From positions 8,974,312-9,038,311 of the forward strand of contig NW_023998422.1 of the NCBI RefSeq assembly GCF_014805625.2: DNA of 64,000 bases, written 5' to 3'. This stretch comes from Glossina fuscipes. Lineage: Eukaryota; Arthropoda; Insecta; Diptera; Glossinidae. Under the pieces are notes generated by a model. It had not been told where the DNA came from, did not search any database, and worked only from the letters and a program-made list of their open reading frames with translations. The position numbers were made by a program, and so were the translations under genes. Below, piece by piece: positions 1 through 11,440 of this stretch; within the stretch, counting starts at the first letter, position 1, and the number at the start of each line of letters is the position of its first letter.

Positions 1-939
1 CCCTGCACGTTTTAGTTTCGTGTTAAGTCTAACAGCTAGTTCCTTGTATTGTCCTTTAGTCGACCCCTCCTACACCTTTTTTTTAAATTTTTTTATTCGC
101 AATTGTCCACTTCCCACAACTTCTTTGTGCACTAAATTAATTTTATGCACACTTTTAATTCATTGAATTTCTTCAATTTAAAGATCTTTTTATTTGAAAT
201 ATGTTTAATTGTTCTCAATTTATCACCCAATTTAAATTTTCCAGTAACTTCTATGTGCACTTTTAAAATGAATTTGAATTCACCTTATTTTTCCCTTCGC
301 ACGGTTTATAAAAAGTACCACATGCTCAGAATAGAGAGACTGAAATTCACAATGTTAATGTGAAATGAATGAAAATGCACAAACTTTTCGACGAAAATGA
401 ACAGAAACATCAATTTTTCTATGAAAATAAATAAAAGTTGCAAATCTTTCCATGAAAATAAGCAAAATATCAAAAAAATCCTCCCCGCAATATTTTTGTT
501 TTGTTTATGTTTCTATGTCGCGTATGTCATCCTGCTGTATGGAATTTTTTAATAAAAACATCTGTAACATAAACGTTTACTTCAGCTTATTTGCCGCACA
601 AGAGCTGATTTTGTGAAAACCTTTGAAGAAAAGCCAATGAGCTATGCAAGAAAACCACTTTCATTAATTTCCTCAAAACTTTTCTTTCGTAAATTTTGAA
701 TACACGTCTAATTTTTGTTATTGGCCTTAGTAATAATGCAAACTTTTTTTACTACAATTGAAAATTCACTCATACTTCTTAATTACTAAAATCTTTACCA
801 TAAAAAATATGGGTATTTTTTATTAATGCATAAAACTGACAAAATCGAAAAATTTTGTAAAAACGGAGGTTTGTTGACTGTCATAAATTCAAAACAACAT
901 AAAGCTATTAAAACCTTATTTTATTTTCAAGAAATTGGG
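1..939. other. AT-rich non-coding stretch
   Basis: I see no supportable gene here. The stretch is dominated by A/T runs, and the open frames are short and of low complexity. It lies downstream of the minus-strand Trmt10A gene, so the part just below 940 should hold that gene's 3' UTR. Confidence 0.5.
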
Positions 940-1887
940 CTATTGATTGCTATCACTGCTCTCTCGATTTGCAGAGCATTCCCCATTATTAACAATTGGC
1001 TCCTCTTTATGTTCATCCTTTCTACCATTTTGTAGCACTTTGGCCTTTGCTCCTTTTCTAGGTGGTACGGTTTGTAAAATTGCATCTGTCCAAGAATTGC
1101 CTTCAGCCACCCGAATTAAAATCTCAAAAACTTTGAAGAGAGGGAAATTTCAAAATATTCCTCATTTGTTGAAATTGTCAAACTCACCATGGAATGTACT
1201 TAGTACTGCTCTAGTTTTCATATCAACATATTCGCCTAAAGGCAAACGAGCAGTACGTAAGCCCGCCTTAGTAGCACGAGCATGACAAAAATTTTTGTGA
1301 TGATTATGGTCGACTAAGCCACCAATAACATAAACATCTTTTACATCCAATCTTTGCAAAATCGTATCAGATTCACTGGTTAAATAAACTAATTGCTCCT
1401 TAGGAAATGCTTCTAAGTGGCTTTCATCGAAATGATATTTCAAATGCCAGTTTACCCAGCCGTGATTTTTCTTAAAGGCCGAATGTATGTTTCCATCAGT
1501 TTTTATACCCGTAAAATGCAATTGCGCCGGTTTCTCTGATCTTCGATTAATCGTATAAATTCGTAAACATTGCTTTACACATTTTTTTATATCATGCTCC
1601 AACATTACATCATCATAATCCAAATCGATGGCTATGCGAACATTTTCGGAGGAGGATTCAGATGTTATTTCACGTCTTTTCAGCTCTTTACGTGAAGGTC
1701 CGACATGTAGAGGCAAACCTAATGCTAATAATTCTTTACGCCGTTGTTTTTGTCGATCTTTCTCTCGTAAACGCCTTTCTTTTCGAGTTTCCATATATTT
1801 AGCTAATTTCCTCTGCTTCTTTAATTGATTTTTACTGCAAGGCGTTGGTTCGGTAAAACCGCGATTTCTCCGTACATCACGCTCCAT
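940..1887 (-). CDS. Trmt10A: tRNA (guanine-9) N1-methyltransferase, TRMT10A type
   Basis: Predicted SPOUT-fold methyltransferase that makes m1G at position 9 of tRNAs in nucleus/cytosol. Two coding exons: 1188-1887 and 940-1130, joined over a 57-bp intron (donor GTGAGT, acceptor CAAAG); the join gives HVFEIL in frame. The product is 296 aa, near the usual 300-340. The first ~70 residues are Lys/Arg-rich and helical, as in the family's tRNA-binding N-terminus. Then come the SPOUT motifs: VYVIGGLVDHNHHKN, ATKAGLRTARLPLGEYV and, across the splice, VFEILIRVAEG followed by WTDAILQTVPPRKG. The tail (about 30 residues) is acidic and poorly conserved. Start chosen as the only ATG before the basic domain. 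TRMT10B is the alternative paralogue; the family call is firm, the paralogue less so. Confidence 0.9.
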
Positions 1888-4800
1888 TATGAGAATAAAG
1901 TTATTTTTCTTAACATTATAAGTTTATGTTAAATATGATTTTTATATCACCGTTGTTGATGCCTTTGGATTATTTTGTTATATTTTGATAATTGCGATGG
2001 AATTGCTGATGATATGTATTTATCGTCGATGACAAGATTCGATTACTTATCGCAAAATATTGATAAAATGAGATAAATATTGAATCATATACCCGTCACA
2101 GACAATATTCCTTCCAATCACGAAATAATCACTAAATTAAAACTTGGCTAACATCATTGGCCGAATATTATGTATAATATGCGTAAAAAACATATATTGA
2201 TCGCAGTTATTTTTGAAATCATGTTAGCACTTGAATGGCAAAAAATTGAGGTCAACGGTATTTCAATTACATTGGATATATTCATTTAGGCTTTAAGGCT
2301 TTCTTCAAAATAAAAACTGACTCATGTGATTTAAGGCTAAACGAGAATAAAATGGCAATGAAAGTAATTCATTTTTTTTTTAAACTAAAACTATGATTCG
2401 AACTTTTGTTAGCCACAATTTCAATACTTGTCTTCTAGACTCAATAAAACCTTTAAAAATTTTAAATTATACTCGTCTTAGAATGTTAGCCCACTTTATA
2501 AAAAATAAGGATTTTAATTAATTATGGCACCACGAAAAGTAAAGTTTTTCAGATTGAAAAATCATATTAAAAATCTTACAACAACAAAAAGCACGAAATG
2601 AAGTTACTTTGACATTTTAAAGCATTCTCGATATTTGCTTAAAAAATTGAAAACAATGGAAAAGTACTTAAAGTATACAGTTGTATAGTTTAATGACCGC
2701 TATCAAATCTAAAAATAGTAGCCCAGCAAATAGCCTAAATAAAATTTAAACAGGGAACATATGTAATAGAACGCAGAAGACAATATTTTTTTTTTCATTT
2801 TACTTAGGCCTACATTAACGCGCTTAAGAGCGGAGTATACAAAAGTTTTATATACAATTTATACAAACTTGATCTCACTAATATCTTCAGTAAACAGAAT
2901 CAGAAATCAATGCTGATAAGAAATACTTTAGAAGGGAGATTTCGCTTCTTCTGGAGGCGGTAAACAGAATCAGAATACAATGTTGGTGAACAGCATCACT
3001 GATCAGATATTTCGTTCTTACTTTAGGGAGTTGAAAATGGGGATCTTTTTCAGAAATGAGACCACAAAACCATTGTTTTTGCAAGAAATTTATTCGAACA
3101 AAATATGTTGCAAATACAGATTATCTATCATCATCACTTCAAAACTTACAATGTATATTAAGTGCAATTTTTTCCTTAATCATAGATATGAAGGAATATA
3201 ATGACAATTCAGGAAAACATATTAAGTCTAAAATACTATTACACTAAAATAGGCAAAAAAAACATTAAACGCAGAACTACTCAAAAAGCCCATGGAAAGT
3301 ATAATATTGTTTACTCAATACAATCTGCTATCACACACATGCAAGCATACATGTTTCATTGACATGTGAAGCCCGAAAATAATGCTATTAATGTCACGCC
3401 AGAAGAACGCGCGTAAATTCACCAATTGGAAAGCTGGAACAAATTGAAAATTAAAACAAATTTTCGCAGGTTTTATTATTAGCGCTGAGATTATCCTTGC
3501 TTGATTATTCTTGTGTATTTGTTTTTTCAGTGAATTCAGTTCTGCCACACTACTTTTATTGAATCTTTTTTTTTGCTATCTCTCAATATTATTGCCATCA
3601 TTTTAAGCAATTAAATTTAAACATCGTCTTCTTCCTCCGCACTCCGAATGGAGGCGTCGTCTGAATAAGATCACTGAAACGTAATAATAATCCGCAATCA
3701 TTTAAAAATTTTTAACTGCGACCAATTTTCTGTTGGAAAAAAGTTATTTTATTTGTTCTACAGTGAGTCATGAGTGCGTCTTATAAGAAGACAGGGTGCA
3801 CGCGAATTACTTTCTCTACGATTAGTTAAATTACAAAAAGTTATGTAGAAGTTACATAAAAAAAATGTAAAAAGCCAATTCCAAATGTTGCCAAGATTCC
3901 ATTTCATAACAAATCTAAACACTTAATTGGGACAATTAAACGTCTAGTTTTTTATTTTATTAATTAATAATAATAATTTTTAATAACAATTCAATTATAC
4001 AATAATAATTATCACCGATATTAAGAATTAATGTGTCAGTAAGTCAATAAAGTCTTTTTAGGCACAGTCACGAGCAACAGTAAAGATAAAGATAGGTAAC
4101 CTAACTAGATAGTACAATGCAACAAATATACCCAAAATCCAGGCGCGATTTATAGATTAAAAAAGACTTTTCTATCTATTTTAAGTCTGCTCGGGTTAAC
4201 AATCACTTTGATATGGGTAACGAGGTAGTTAGTTCCATAACGTGATAGCCTTAAAAAAGGATACCCTTAATAATGTTGAGTATTTATGGCCAGATAGGGT
4301 TGAATTCGTCGTCCGTTCAGACTTCGCGAACTGAATTTTCTGGTGTATACATCTTGATGAAGTCCGCCCCTTTTAAATGAAAAACTTTACAAATAAATTA
4401 TGCAGCTGGGAATGAGTTGATACACTTTTAAACCTTTTATCTTCAAAATAATGGTCTGCACCAACTATTATTATATATTTCGGTGAAATGTTCGGACTCT
4501 TCCAAGTCGTATGTATTTATCGCACTTAAAATTGAGAAAATCACACATCAAATTAGTTTAAATATTTAAATATTTAAATATTGTTTTTCATTAACGTTTT
4601 TGTACTCTTCCGTTTCGTAATCGCGAGTAAATAAACTAAGCTTTGGTAACCCTGTCTGTTGGTATTTAATTGCGTTTTCATTGCCATTAGTCGAATTTGC
4701 TGAGAATAAAATTTATTTTCCTGCACATTTCTTATGCATGCGTTTTTTGGCTTTGCTAAGAATAAAATCTTTTTCTTGCTTTAAAATATTTTCATGTTTT

Positions 4801-6475
4801 AAAAATTTGCGGTTTAAATTAATAATAAAAAATTACCTAAATCACCAATTCCTTTTAGAATTAAATGGAATCAACTCTCTCTATTTTTTTCTTTTTACGT
4901 TTTGTTTAAAGTATAAGCTGTTGATAATAAGCACAATGAAGGGGGAAAACTTTCTTAAGTATTTAAAAGATTTCCACAGTAGCATAATCAACATCATTAA
5001 CAGAAATGAGGGCTGGCGGTTGAGCTTCTTTTGTTTTCCACTCATCTTCGGACCATTTTTCAACTACCCTTAGCCTTTTTTATGTTTTTCAGTTTCTTTA
5101 TTAATTCGTCCATTTCCGTTTTTCAAAATTACAGTTTCATATTCGTTACTTTCAATTACATCTTCATTACTTACAACGAAATGACGAAAATTTATTTGGG
5201 TTATCTAGACTAATATAGCATAGTCTAAGTTTTCCTTAATCATTTTGGCGTTGTTGGGCTATTGTCGCTCTTGTTATCCATCATTCCGTCCCTTTTGCAC
5301 ACATCCATTCGTTTTACTTCTTTTTTTGATGTTTTTCAGACGTGCCTAGATAAAGTGTTGAAGTCGCATCTGTGCCCAATACACGATTATAACCGGCTTT
5401 TTAATGTATTCTTGTTAAAAATGTTTATCGTATATTATAATAACTACAATAATTTTTCCTAAATTTTGAAAAATTTAATAATTGTTTAATCAATCTTCCA
5501 ATTTATTTGCAGGGAAAGCCATCTTTTTCCAATAAATTATCCTTATGCTTGCATTTCCATACTATGTATTCTTTCGTACCCACCATCGTCCAATATTGTA
5601 GTAAGTTAGTGTAATAAAATAATAAAAATGATACTGGCATAACAAATAAATAGATAAAGTAAAATAAATTAAAAAGATATAGAAGAAAATATAACAAATT
5701 TGATAATTTTGTTCACTTGCTCTCTTAAATTTTGTGTAACCGGAACAAAAATGTTTATAAAAATTTCAAAAGAGAAGAGAATAAAAGAAGAATATTTAGT
5801 CTTTTCCGAAATATGAAAAAAATAATAAAAATTATAAAAAAAATCTTTGGTTTTAAAATGCTCTGAATCGTGCGCTTATTGAAAAATGGGACTTTATTTG
5901 TGTGATCGTATGTTTAAGAATTAGGTGTTTAAGATGTTATAATTATAGGTGTGTTTTACATGAAATGAGCGAATGAGCGAAATAAGAAGAATATGAGTTA
6001 AAATGAACGAATGAGAAAAACGAAGAACCAAAAAGAGTGGTGTACATCCATTTAAATTGATTTCATTATTATTATTATTAATTACCAGCAGTGCGACGAA
6101 AAACACAATATAATATCAATGTTTTCATATAAAAAGCAAAAGAAGAGAGAGAGAGAGGGACGCATTAACATGAAATTTCTGTATCAGTTGCGTCGGCCAG
6201 CTCAGTCAGTTTTTTTCTCTTTCAGAAAATCGTAATTCAATCAGTATCAATTCAGTCTCAGAGCATCGATGGAGAGTTAACAAGCTAAAAGCTAATTTTA
6301 TAAAAGCAATAAATATTTAAAGTAGTTAAAAGAAATCGTAGTCAAATCGAATTGTTTGATCAAAGAGGAGGTGTTTACCGGCTTATAATTCTGCTTTTTT
6401 TTTCTATTTTATGTATGTTTAATTAATTACTTACGGTTTTAATTATATACAAAGTTTTTCTTTAAAAAAGAGAAA
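1888..6475. other. Intergenic stretch, no confident gene
   Basis: About 4.6 kb between Trmt10A and CNDP2. It holds an imperfect direct repeat at 2891 and 2961 (15 exact bases, 70 bp apart), A/T runs, and a possible decayed minus-strand reading frame at about 4940-5190 (see findings). A TCAGT initiator-like site near 6203-6213 may belong to the CNDP2 promoter, but this is weak. Confidence 0.4.
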
Positions 6476-9400
6476 ATGTCTTTACCCAGTGAATTGAAGC
6501 AATTGTTCAGGTAAATTAGTTGATTTCAAAACTCAAACAAAAAAAAAGCAAAGAATATTTAATTAATTTAATAGAAAAGAAAATTAAATTTAGTTTAAAG
6601 TAGTGATTATTTTCCCTTTAAGATACAAAAAGGTTGGGTTGGGTTTGCTTTGTGCGTTTTTAAAGTAATAACACCATTAGATAGCGGATTGAAAAAGAAT
6701 CAAAAGAACTTATCTCTTAAGATTTAAGCAATTTAAAATTGCGGGCGGAGCATCAAATATCGTCGCTCTTTTGTGAGTAAACTAATATATCCGATACTTT
6801 CAGATGTGTAAAAATAAAGCAAAATTGGTTAACTAAACCGAACTGAATTTTTTCCATCTCATAAATTAATTGTGAATGAGTTCTCATCTGTTATCCATGC
6901 AAACACAGCACAAATATTTCTCAAAGCATTTTATTAAAAAATATTCCTATTTTGAATTATTAACAGCATTAAATACCTCAATATTTAAAAATATAATTTT
7001 TGTAAATGGTTCGCACATTTCGTGTAAAAGCAAAATAAGTTTGCCTTTGGTATTCACTTCCTCAAATCAAGCACATATTAAAATAATATTTTTTTTTAGC
7101 ACGGCTATGTCGTTGAGCTAATAAAATTGAAGTTTGGTGAACGCCTGCTCCCCTAATGAAAAATTGTTGTAAATTATTTGTCCTGTTATCTATGTTTCTT
7201 ATCAGTTATATCCGCTAGGCCATACACAGTATGCCCAATTTAAAATATGAATTTTGCGGTTACTAACCACTTGAAAATTACTCATTAAAATTACACAAAT
7301 TAATAACAGATAGCTTATTAACCATAAACGAAAGCAATCTCTTTCCCACATTTATGCAATGAAAACTGTATGAACCCCCCCATAAATGGTTGTTATTATC
7401 TTTTACCGTTATCATGAAAAAACAATCAATTTAGTATTTCATTTATTCTTAATCATATTTCATTTGTTTTTATAATTTATACCTCATTTGAACATTTCCA
7501 GTTATATTGATGCCAACAAGAGTCAATATATTGATGCTTTAAAAACTGCAGTCGCAATACCATCAGTATCGACCTGGCCAGATAAACGCAATGAAGTACA
7601 ACGTATGGTTGAATGGTGCGCAGATAAATTAAGGGCTTTAGGTACCGAAATCGAATTCGCTGATTTGGGTGAACAAAAATTGCTCGATGGCAAAACCATA
7701 CCATTACCAAAAGTCATCTTAGGTAAACTAGGAAAGGTATTATTAGAGCAATGAAAATTCTTACTTAATGCTTGCCAAGAGTTAAGAAATACATCTTTGA
7801 TATTAATTAGGATCCAAAAAAGAAAACTGTTTTGGTTTATGGCCACTTGGATGTACAGCCTGCCTTTAAAGAAGATGGCTGGAATACTGAGCCATTCATT
7901 TTAACTGAAATTGAGGGAAAATTATACGGCCGCGGTGCTAGCGATGATAAAGGACCTGTCTTATGCTGGATACATGCAGTGGAAGCCTTTCAAAAGTTAA
8001 ATATAGAAATACCTGTTAATTTGAGATTCGTGTTTGAGGGCATGGAAGAGAGCGGCAGCGAAGGTTTGGATGGTTTACTAATGAAACGAAAAAATGACTT
8101 TTTGTCTGACACTGATTATGTATGCATATCGGACAACTATTGGTTGGGCAAGAAACGTCCATGTCTAACATATGGTTTACGCGGCTTAGTCTATTATTCT
8201 GTAGAAGTAGCATGTGCCGTCAAAGATTTACATAGTGGGGTATTCGGTGGTACTGTCCATGAAGCCATGCCAGACTTGTGTTGGCTATTAAGCACTTTGG
8301 TCGATAAGAATACGAACATCTTAATACCGGGCATTGAAAGAGATGTAAGTTTCTAGTGTAAACGTCCTTACTACTATGAAAGTAACGACTGAGTTAAAGG
8401 ATCAAATTGCTTTAACGAATTTTAACTTTTGCAGATCGCCCCTTTGTTACACAATGAAAATGACATGTATAAAAAAATTGATTACGAAGTTGAAGATTAC
8501 AAGTGAGTTAGTGTAAAAAATTGAAAAATTATTTAATAGTTTTATGCTTTTGCCTTCCGTAATACATACAGGAAGGATTTAGGTGTCGAAAAGTTACCGC
8601 ACAATGAAGACAAAACCAAATTGTTAATGCACAAGTGGCGTTATCCCAGTTTATCTATTCACGGCATAGAAGGAGCCTTCTACGAGCCGGGTGCAAAAAC
8701 AGTAATACCTGCCAAAGTTATCGGAAAGTTTTCTATGCGCTTAGTGCCAAACCAGGACCCCGACCATGTAACTGAATGTGTTATAAAATACTTGAACAAA
8801 AAATGGGCTGAGCGCGGTTCGCCCAATAAAATGACGGTAAATATTGCTGGTTTCCAGATATTGGAAATAGAACCAATTTTTTCTATCCACCATTGTAAGA
8901 TTTGGGTATACCCATCTTGTTTTTTGCAATAATGTATGTAACACCCAAAAGGAAGCTTCAAAGAATCTATAAAGCATATATATTCTTGATCAGCGTGAAA
9001 TTGTGAGTTGATTTAGCCATGTGTGTCCGTCTATGTGCTATGTATTGCTGGCACTCTCCTAGACGCAAAAATGAAGAAATCGACTTCAAGTTTGGTAGAA
9101 ACATTGGAAATTTTTTCACGCAGATTGATATTGAAAATGGTCCAACTTTGTTCAGAAGAGAACAACGCAGTGGAGTGTAAACTGAACGCAAGTCCACTTT
9201 TCTTAACGAAAATTTATGAGTTTTTGCTCGTTACTTAGAAAAGTGAAATTTTTCACATCTATATTATGGAGCACTCTACTCTCTACGTGTGAAAAGGGGA
9301 GAAATCGGCCAAGCACCCACATAAGTATACAAATAATAAAATTTTATTTTTTTTCACTTTTTTGAAGTTTTGTGCTTATTTATCATAACGCAAACAAGAT

Positions 9401-9986
9401 AGAATATATAGATATTTTGTACACGCTTTAAATGAAGATATATTATCTGCCTAAAAATATGTTAATTTGAAATGAATATGATAAACACCACGATACAGCT
9501 ATCAAATGAAAGAACTTGAAGAGTAGGATGCAAAAAACGAAGTGGTGGTGGGTATGCGAGATTCGACCCCCGCGGAATATAACTTTCTTGTTTGTTTATT
9601 TTTCAAATACTTAGGTGAATTTAGTTAGTGCTGGAAAACCTTGGACTGAGAATCCAAATCATCCGCATTATGAAGCCGCTAAAAAGGCTATAAAGCACGT
9701 TTTTAAAGTGGAACCGGATATGACTCGGGAAGGTGGTTCTATACCCGTCACATTGACTTTACAAGAAGCTACCGGCAAAAATGTTATACTAATACCTGTT
9801 GGAGCGTGTGATGACGGCGCCCATTCACAAAATGAAAAAATCGATATCTACAATTATATAGAAGGCGTAGGTTTTTTCTTATTCTCAATATTATTAACAA
9901 TTAATTGATTTCATTTCATTTTTTTTATCGGTTTCCAGACAAAATTATTAGGGGCTTATCTCCATGAAGTGGGCCAACTAGATTGA
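6476..9986 (+). CDS. CNDP2: Cytosolic non-specific dipeptidase (M20 family), CNDP2
   Basis: Zinc/manganese dipeptidase of the M20A family that hydrolyses dipeptides such as Cys-Gly in the cytosol. Exons: 6476-6510, 7502-7736, 7811-8344, 8435-8502, 8572-8836, 9615-9866, 9939-9986. All junctions are GT/AG and phases agree, giving 478 aa, the usual size. Metal ligands are visible: H102 in YGHLDVQP, D135 in ASDDKG, the catalytic/ligand pair E169-E170 in [10 protein letters not shown]198 in CISDNYW, and the late His in [10 protein letters not shown]. The dimerisation lid ([19 protein letters not shown], then [15 protein letters not shown]) is intact. Exon 1 encodes only 11 codons plus two bases (MSLPSEL...), followed by a 991-bp intron. 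Intron 5 (8837-9614) carries a dispersed repeat. An AATAAA lies 92 bp after the stop. Confidence 0.95.
8955..9180. repeat. Dispersed repeat (family C) in CNDP2 intron 5
   Basis: Begins with a TATATATTCTTGATCAGCGTGA-like motif, then a GTCCGTCTATGTGC segment, then a block ending TTGAAAATGGTCC. The same order of motifs recurs at about 38540-38710. Both copies are diverged. The repeat gives a short open frame in this intron that I do not count as a gene. Confidence 0.55.
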
Positions 9987-10077
9987 AATTTTGCTTACGC
10001 ATCCTTCGTGACATCACTTTAGTAGCTAAACCGAGTATTTTCCGTATTTTTATACATTGTTCAAAAATTATTTTTTT

Positions 10078-10083
10078 AATAAA
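10078..10083 (+). terminator. Poly(A) signal AATAAA of CNDP2
   Basis: Canonical AATAAA on the plus strand 92 bp past the CNDP2 stop. The opposing minus-strand sequence at 10075-10080 reads ATTAAA, a variant signal usable by asrij, so the two convergent genes probably end within the same few bases. Confidence 0.6.
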
Positions 10084-10161
10084 AATCTTAACTTTTTGCA
10101 ATTAAATTTAGATAAGCTTTATGTGCCGCGCACAGTATCCTTATCTTTCAATAAGTTTAAT

Positions 10162-11106
10162 TCATTCCAAAGGATCACCGTATTTATTAGTGCGGACCCT
10201 TTTAACGGGGTCTTCAGGAGGCGTGGCCTTAGGTTCACGTATGACTAGAGGTGCATTGGACGGCAAAGGGGATGAAAGAGGATTTTGTTGTTTTTTTTCG
10301 TACTCCTCACGATTACGTTGACGTAGTTCTTCATAAGTCATACCTGGTTTGACGGGTTCTAGCGGTATATCTGTATCATTTTGAGCTGTACCTATATATT
10401 CAACATTTTTGCTAGTGCTTGGTTCTACGCTTGCTTGTCATTCTACTTACTGTCTAGGGTAGGTCGGTAAGTGTCATCCAGACCGGCATATGTGGGACGG
10501 TTTTCCATATCCAAATTCAGAGCATTCCCTTTACCAACGGGTTGCAGGTGTTCGTCTGAATAGATATCCCCTGCGTTTGAGGCGAAAGGACTTAAAGTCA
10601 TGCCTACACCTAGTTGCGAGTCCGTTTTCAGACTAGAAAATCCACTTTGATTTTGTCGTTGTCGCAGTAGCTCGCCTAACCGGGAATTCGGTAACAGCAT
10701 AATTTTCTCTGCGCATCTTTGTTGATAACTAAATTTTCCCACAAAATATCCCAGCAGTACACCTACCATAACCTTAGGAACTGCTCCATACCGTATGTTA
10801 GGCTAGAATTAAAAAAAAAAAAAAAAAGTTGAATGAATTAAATAAATGTCTTTTATTTTACCGTTAGATAACCTTGTTTGACCCCAAAATATGCAGCCAA
10901 ACCCAAAGCTGTGCCCAATGGAAGAGACCTTTGATAAAAAGATTCAAGATTACATTCTCTTAATACTCGCAATTCATCGCTGGAAAATTGATAGTTTGCC
11001 TGTTAAAGATATAATATGTGCACATTGATATGTGAAGACGTTTTATAACCTTATCACCTACCAAAGGATGTTGTGGCCTTGAATTGGGATCACCGGTATG
11101 GTCCAT
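10162..11106 (-). CDS. asrij: OCIA-domain protein, asrij orthologue
   Basis: Endosomal/mitochondrial OCIA-domain protein; in flies asrij acts in blood-cell progenitor maintenance through endosomal signalling. Exons on the minus strand: 11062-11106, 10862-10999, 10451-10802, 10162-10385, with in-phase GT/AG introns (last one 65 bp), giving 252 aa. The OCIA domain spans about residues 20-105: LRVLRECNLESFYQRSLP, LGTALGLAAYFGVKQGYL, YGAVPKVMVGVLLGYFVGKF and SYQQRCAEKIMLLPNS. The Cys-bearing helix pair and two hydrophobic helices are intact. The C-terminus has the asrij signature TYEELRQRNREEYE and ends NKYGDPLE. Without the 65-bp intron the frame would appear to stop at LDSK, so the donor at 10450 (GTAAGT) matters. 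The gene is convergent with CNDP2, 175 bp between stops. A damaged dispersed repeat lies just 5' (11290-11440). Confidence 0.92.
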
Positions 11107-11289
11107 TTCTGTAAAATTTTTAATTTAATGCAAAATATATTATTGACGTAAGTAGAAAATACGAATATGACACACGCTTTATTATTAGAGCTGCCAACAA
11201 CTTCGCTTAGTATATTATCTGATATTTTTGGTACTTCTTCTACCACCACTTCGTCACTTTTGCCGAGAAATTTTGAAAATTGAAAACAT

Positions 11290-11440
11290 TTTCCATATAA
11301 CGATCTTTCGGAATAGGGCGTTATATGGGTAGTGGTCGAAAAAGTGGACGGATTCGAACCGCTCGTTCTGTAGCTTGAACAAACATAGGCAGGCACCAGA
11401 CGGACTGAATCAATCGGTATAATAAAAGGAGTGTCCATCT
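11290..11440 (+). repeat. Shortened copy of GACGGA-core dispersed repeat (family A)
   Basis: Matches other copies at ATATGGGTAGTGGTCGAAAA, a short GCACCAGACGGACTGAATC core and an ATCGGTATAATAAAAGG end segment. The middle of the unit is missing. It sits immediately upstream of the asrij coding exon and produces a spurious minus-strand open frame. Confidence 0.6.

Noticed and set aside
4681..5073. 130-codon plus-strand open frame
   Set aside because: Low-complexity Phe/Leu/Lys composition, no ATG start, and the better coding signal is on the other strand.
9540..9580. tRNA T-arm-like GATTCGACCCC in CNDP2 intron 5
   Set aside because: No A box, anticodon arm or acceptor stem can be found around it.
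10443..10460. Apparent premature stop in asrij after LDSK
   Set aside because: A strong GTAAGT donor at 10450 and a CAG acceptor at 10386 remove it as a 65-bp intron and restore the conserved C-terminus in phase.
11058..11438. Minus-strand 126-codon open frame over the asrij 5' region
   Set aside because: Its N-terminal part is the antisense of a family A repeat; the real asrij start is inside it in the asrij frame at 11106.
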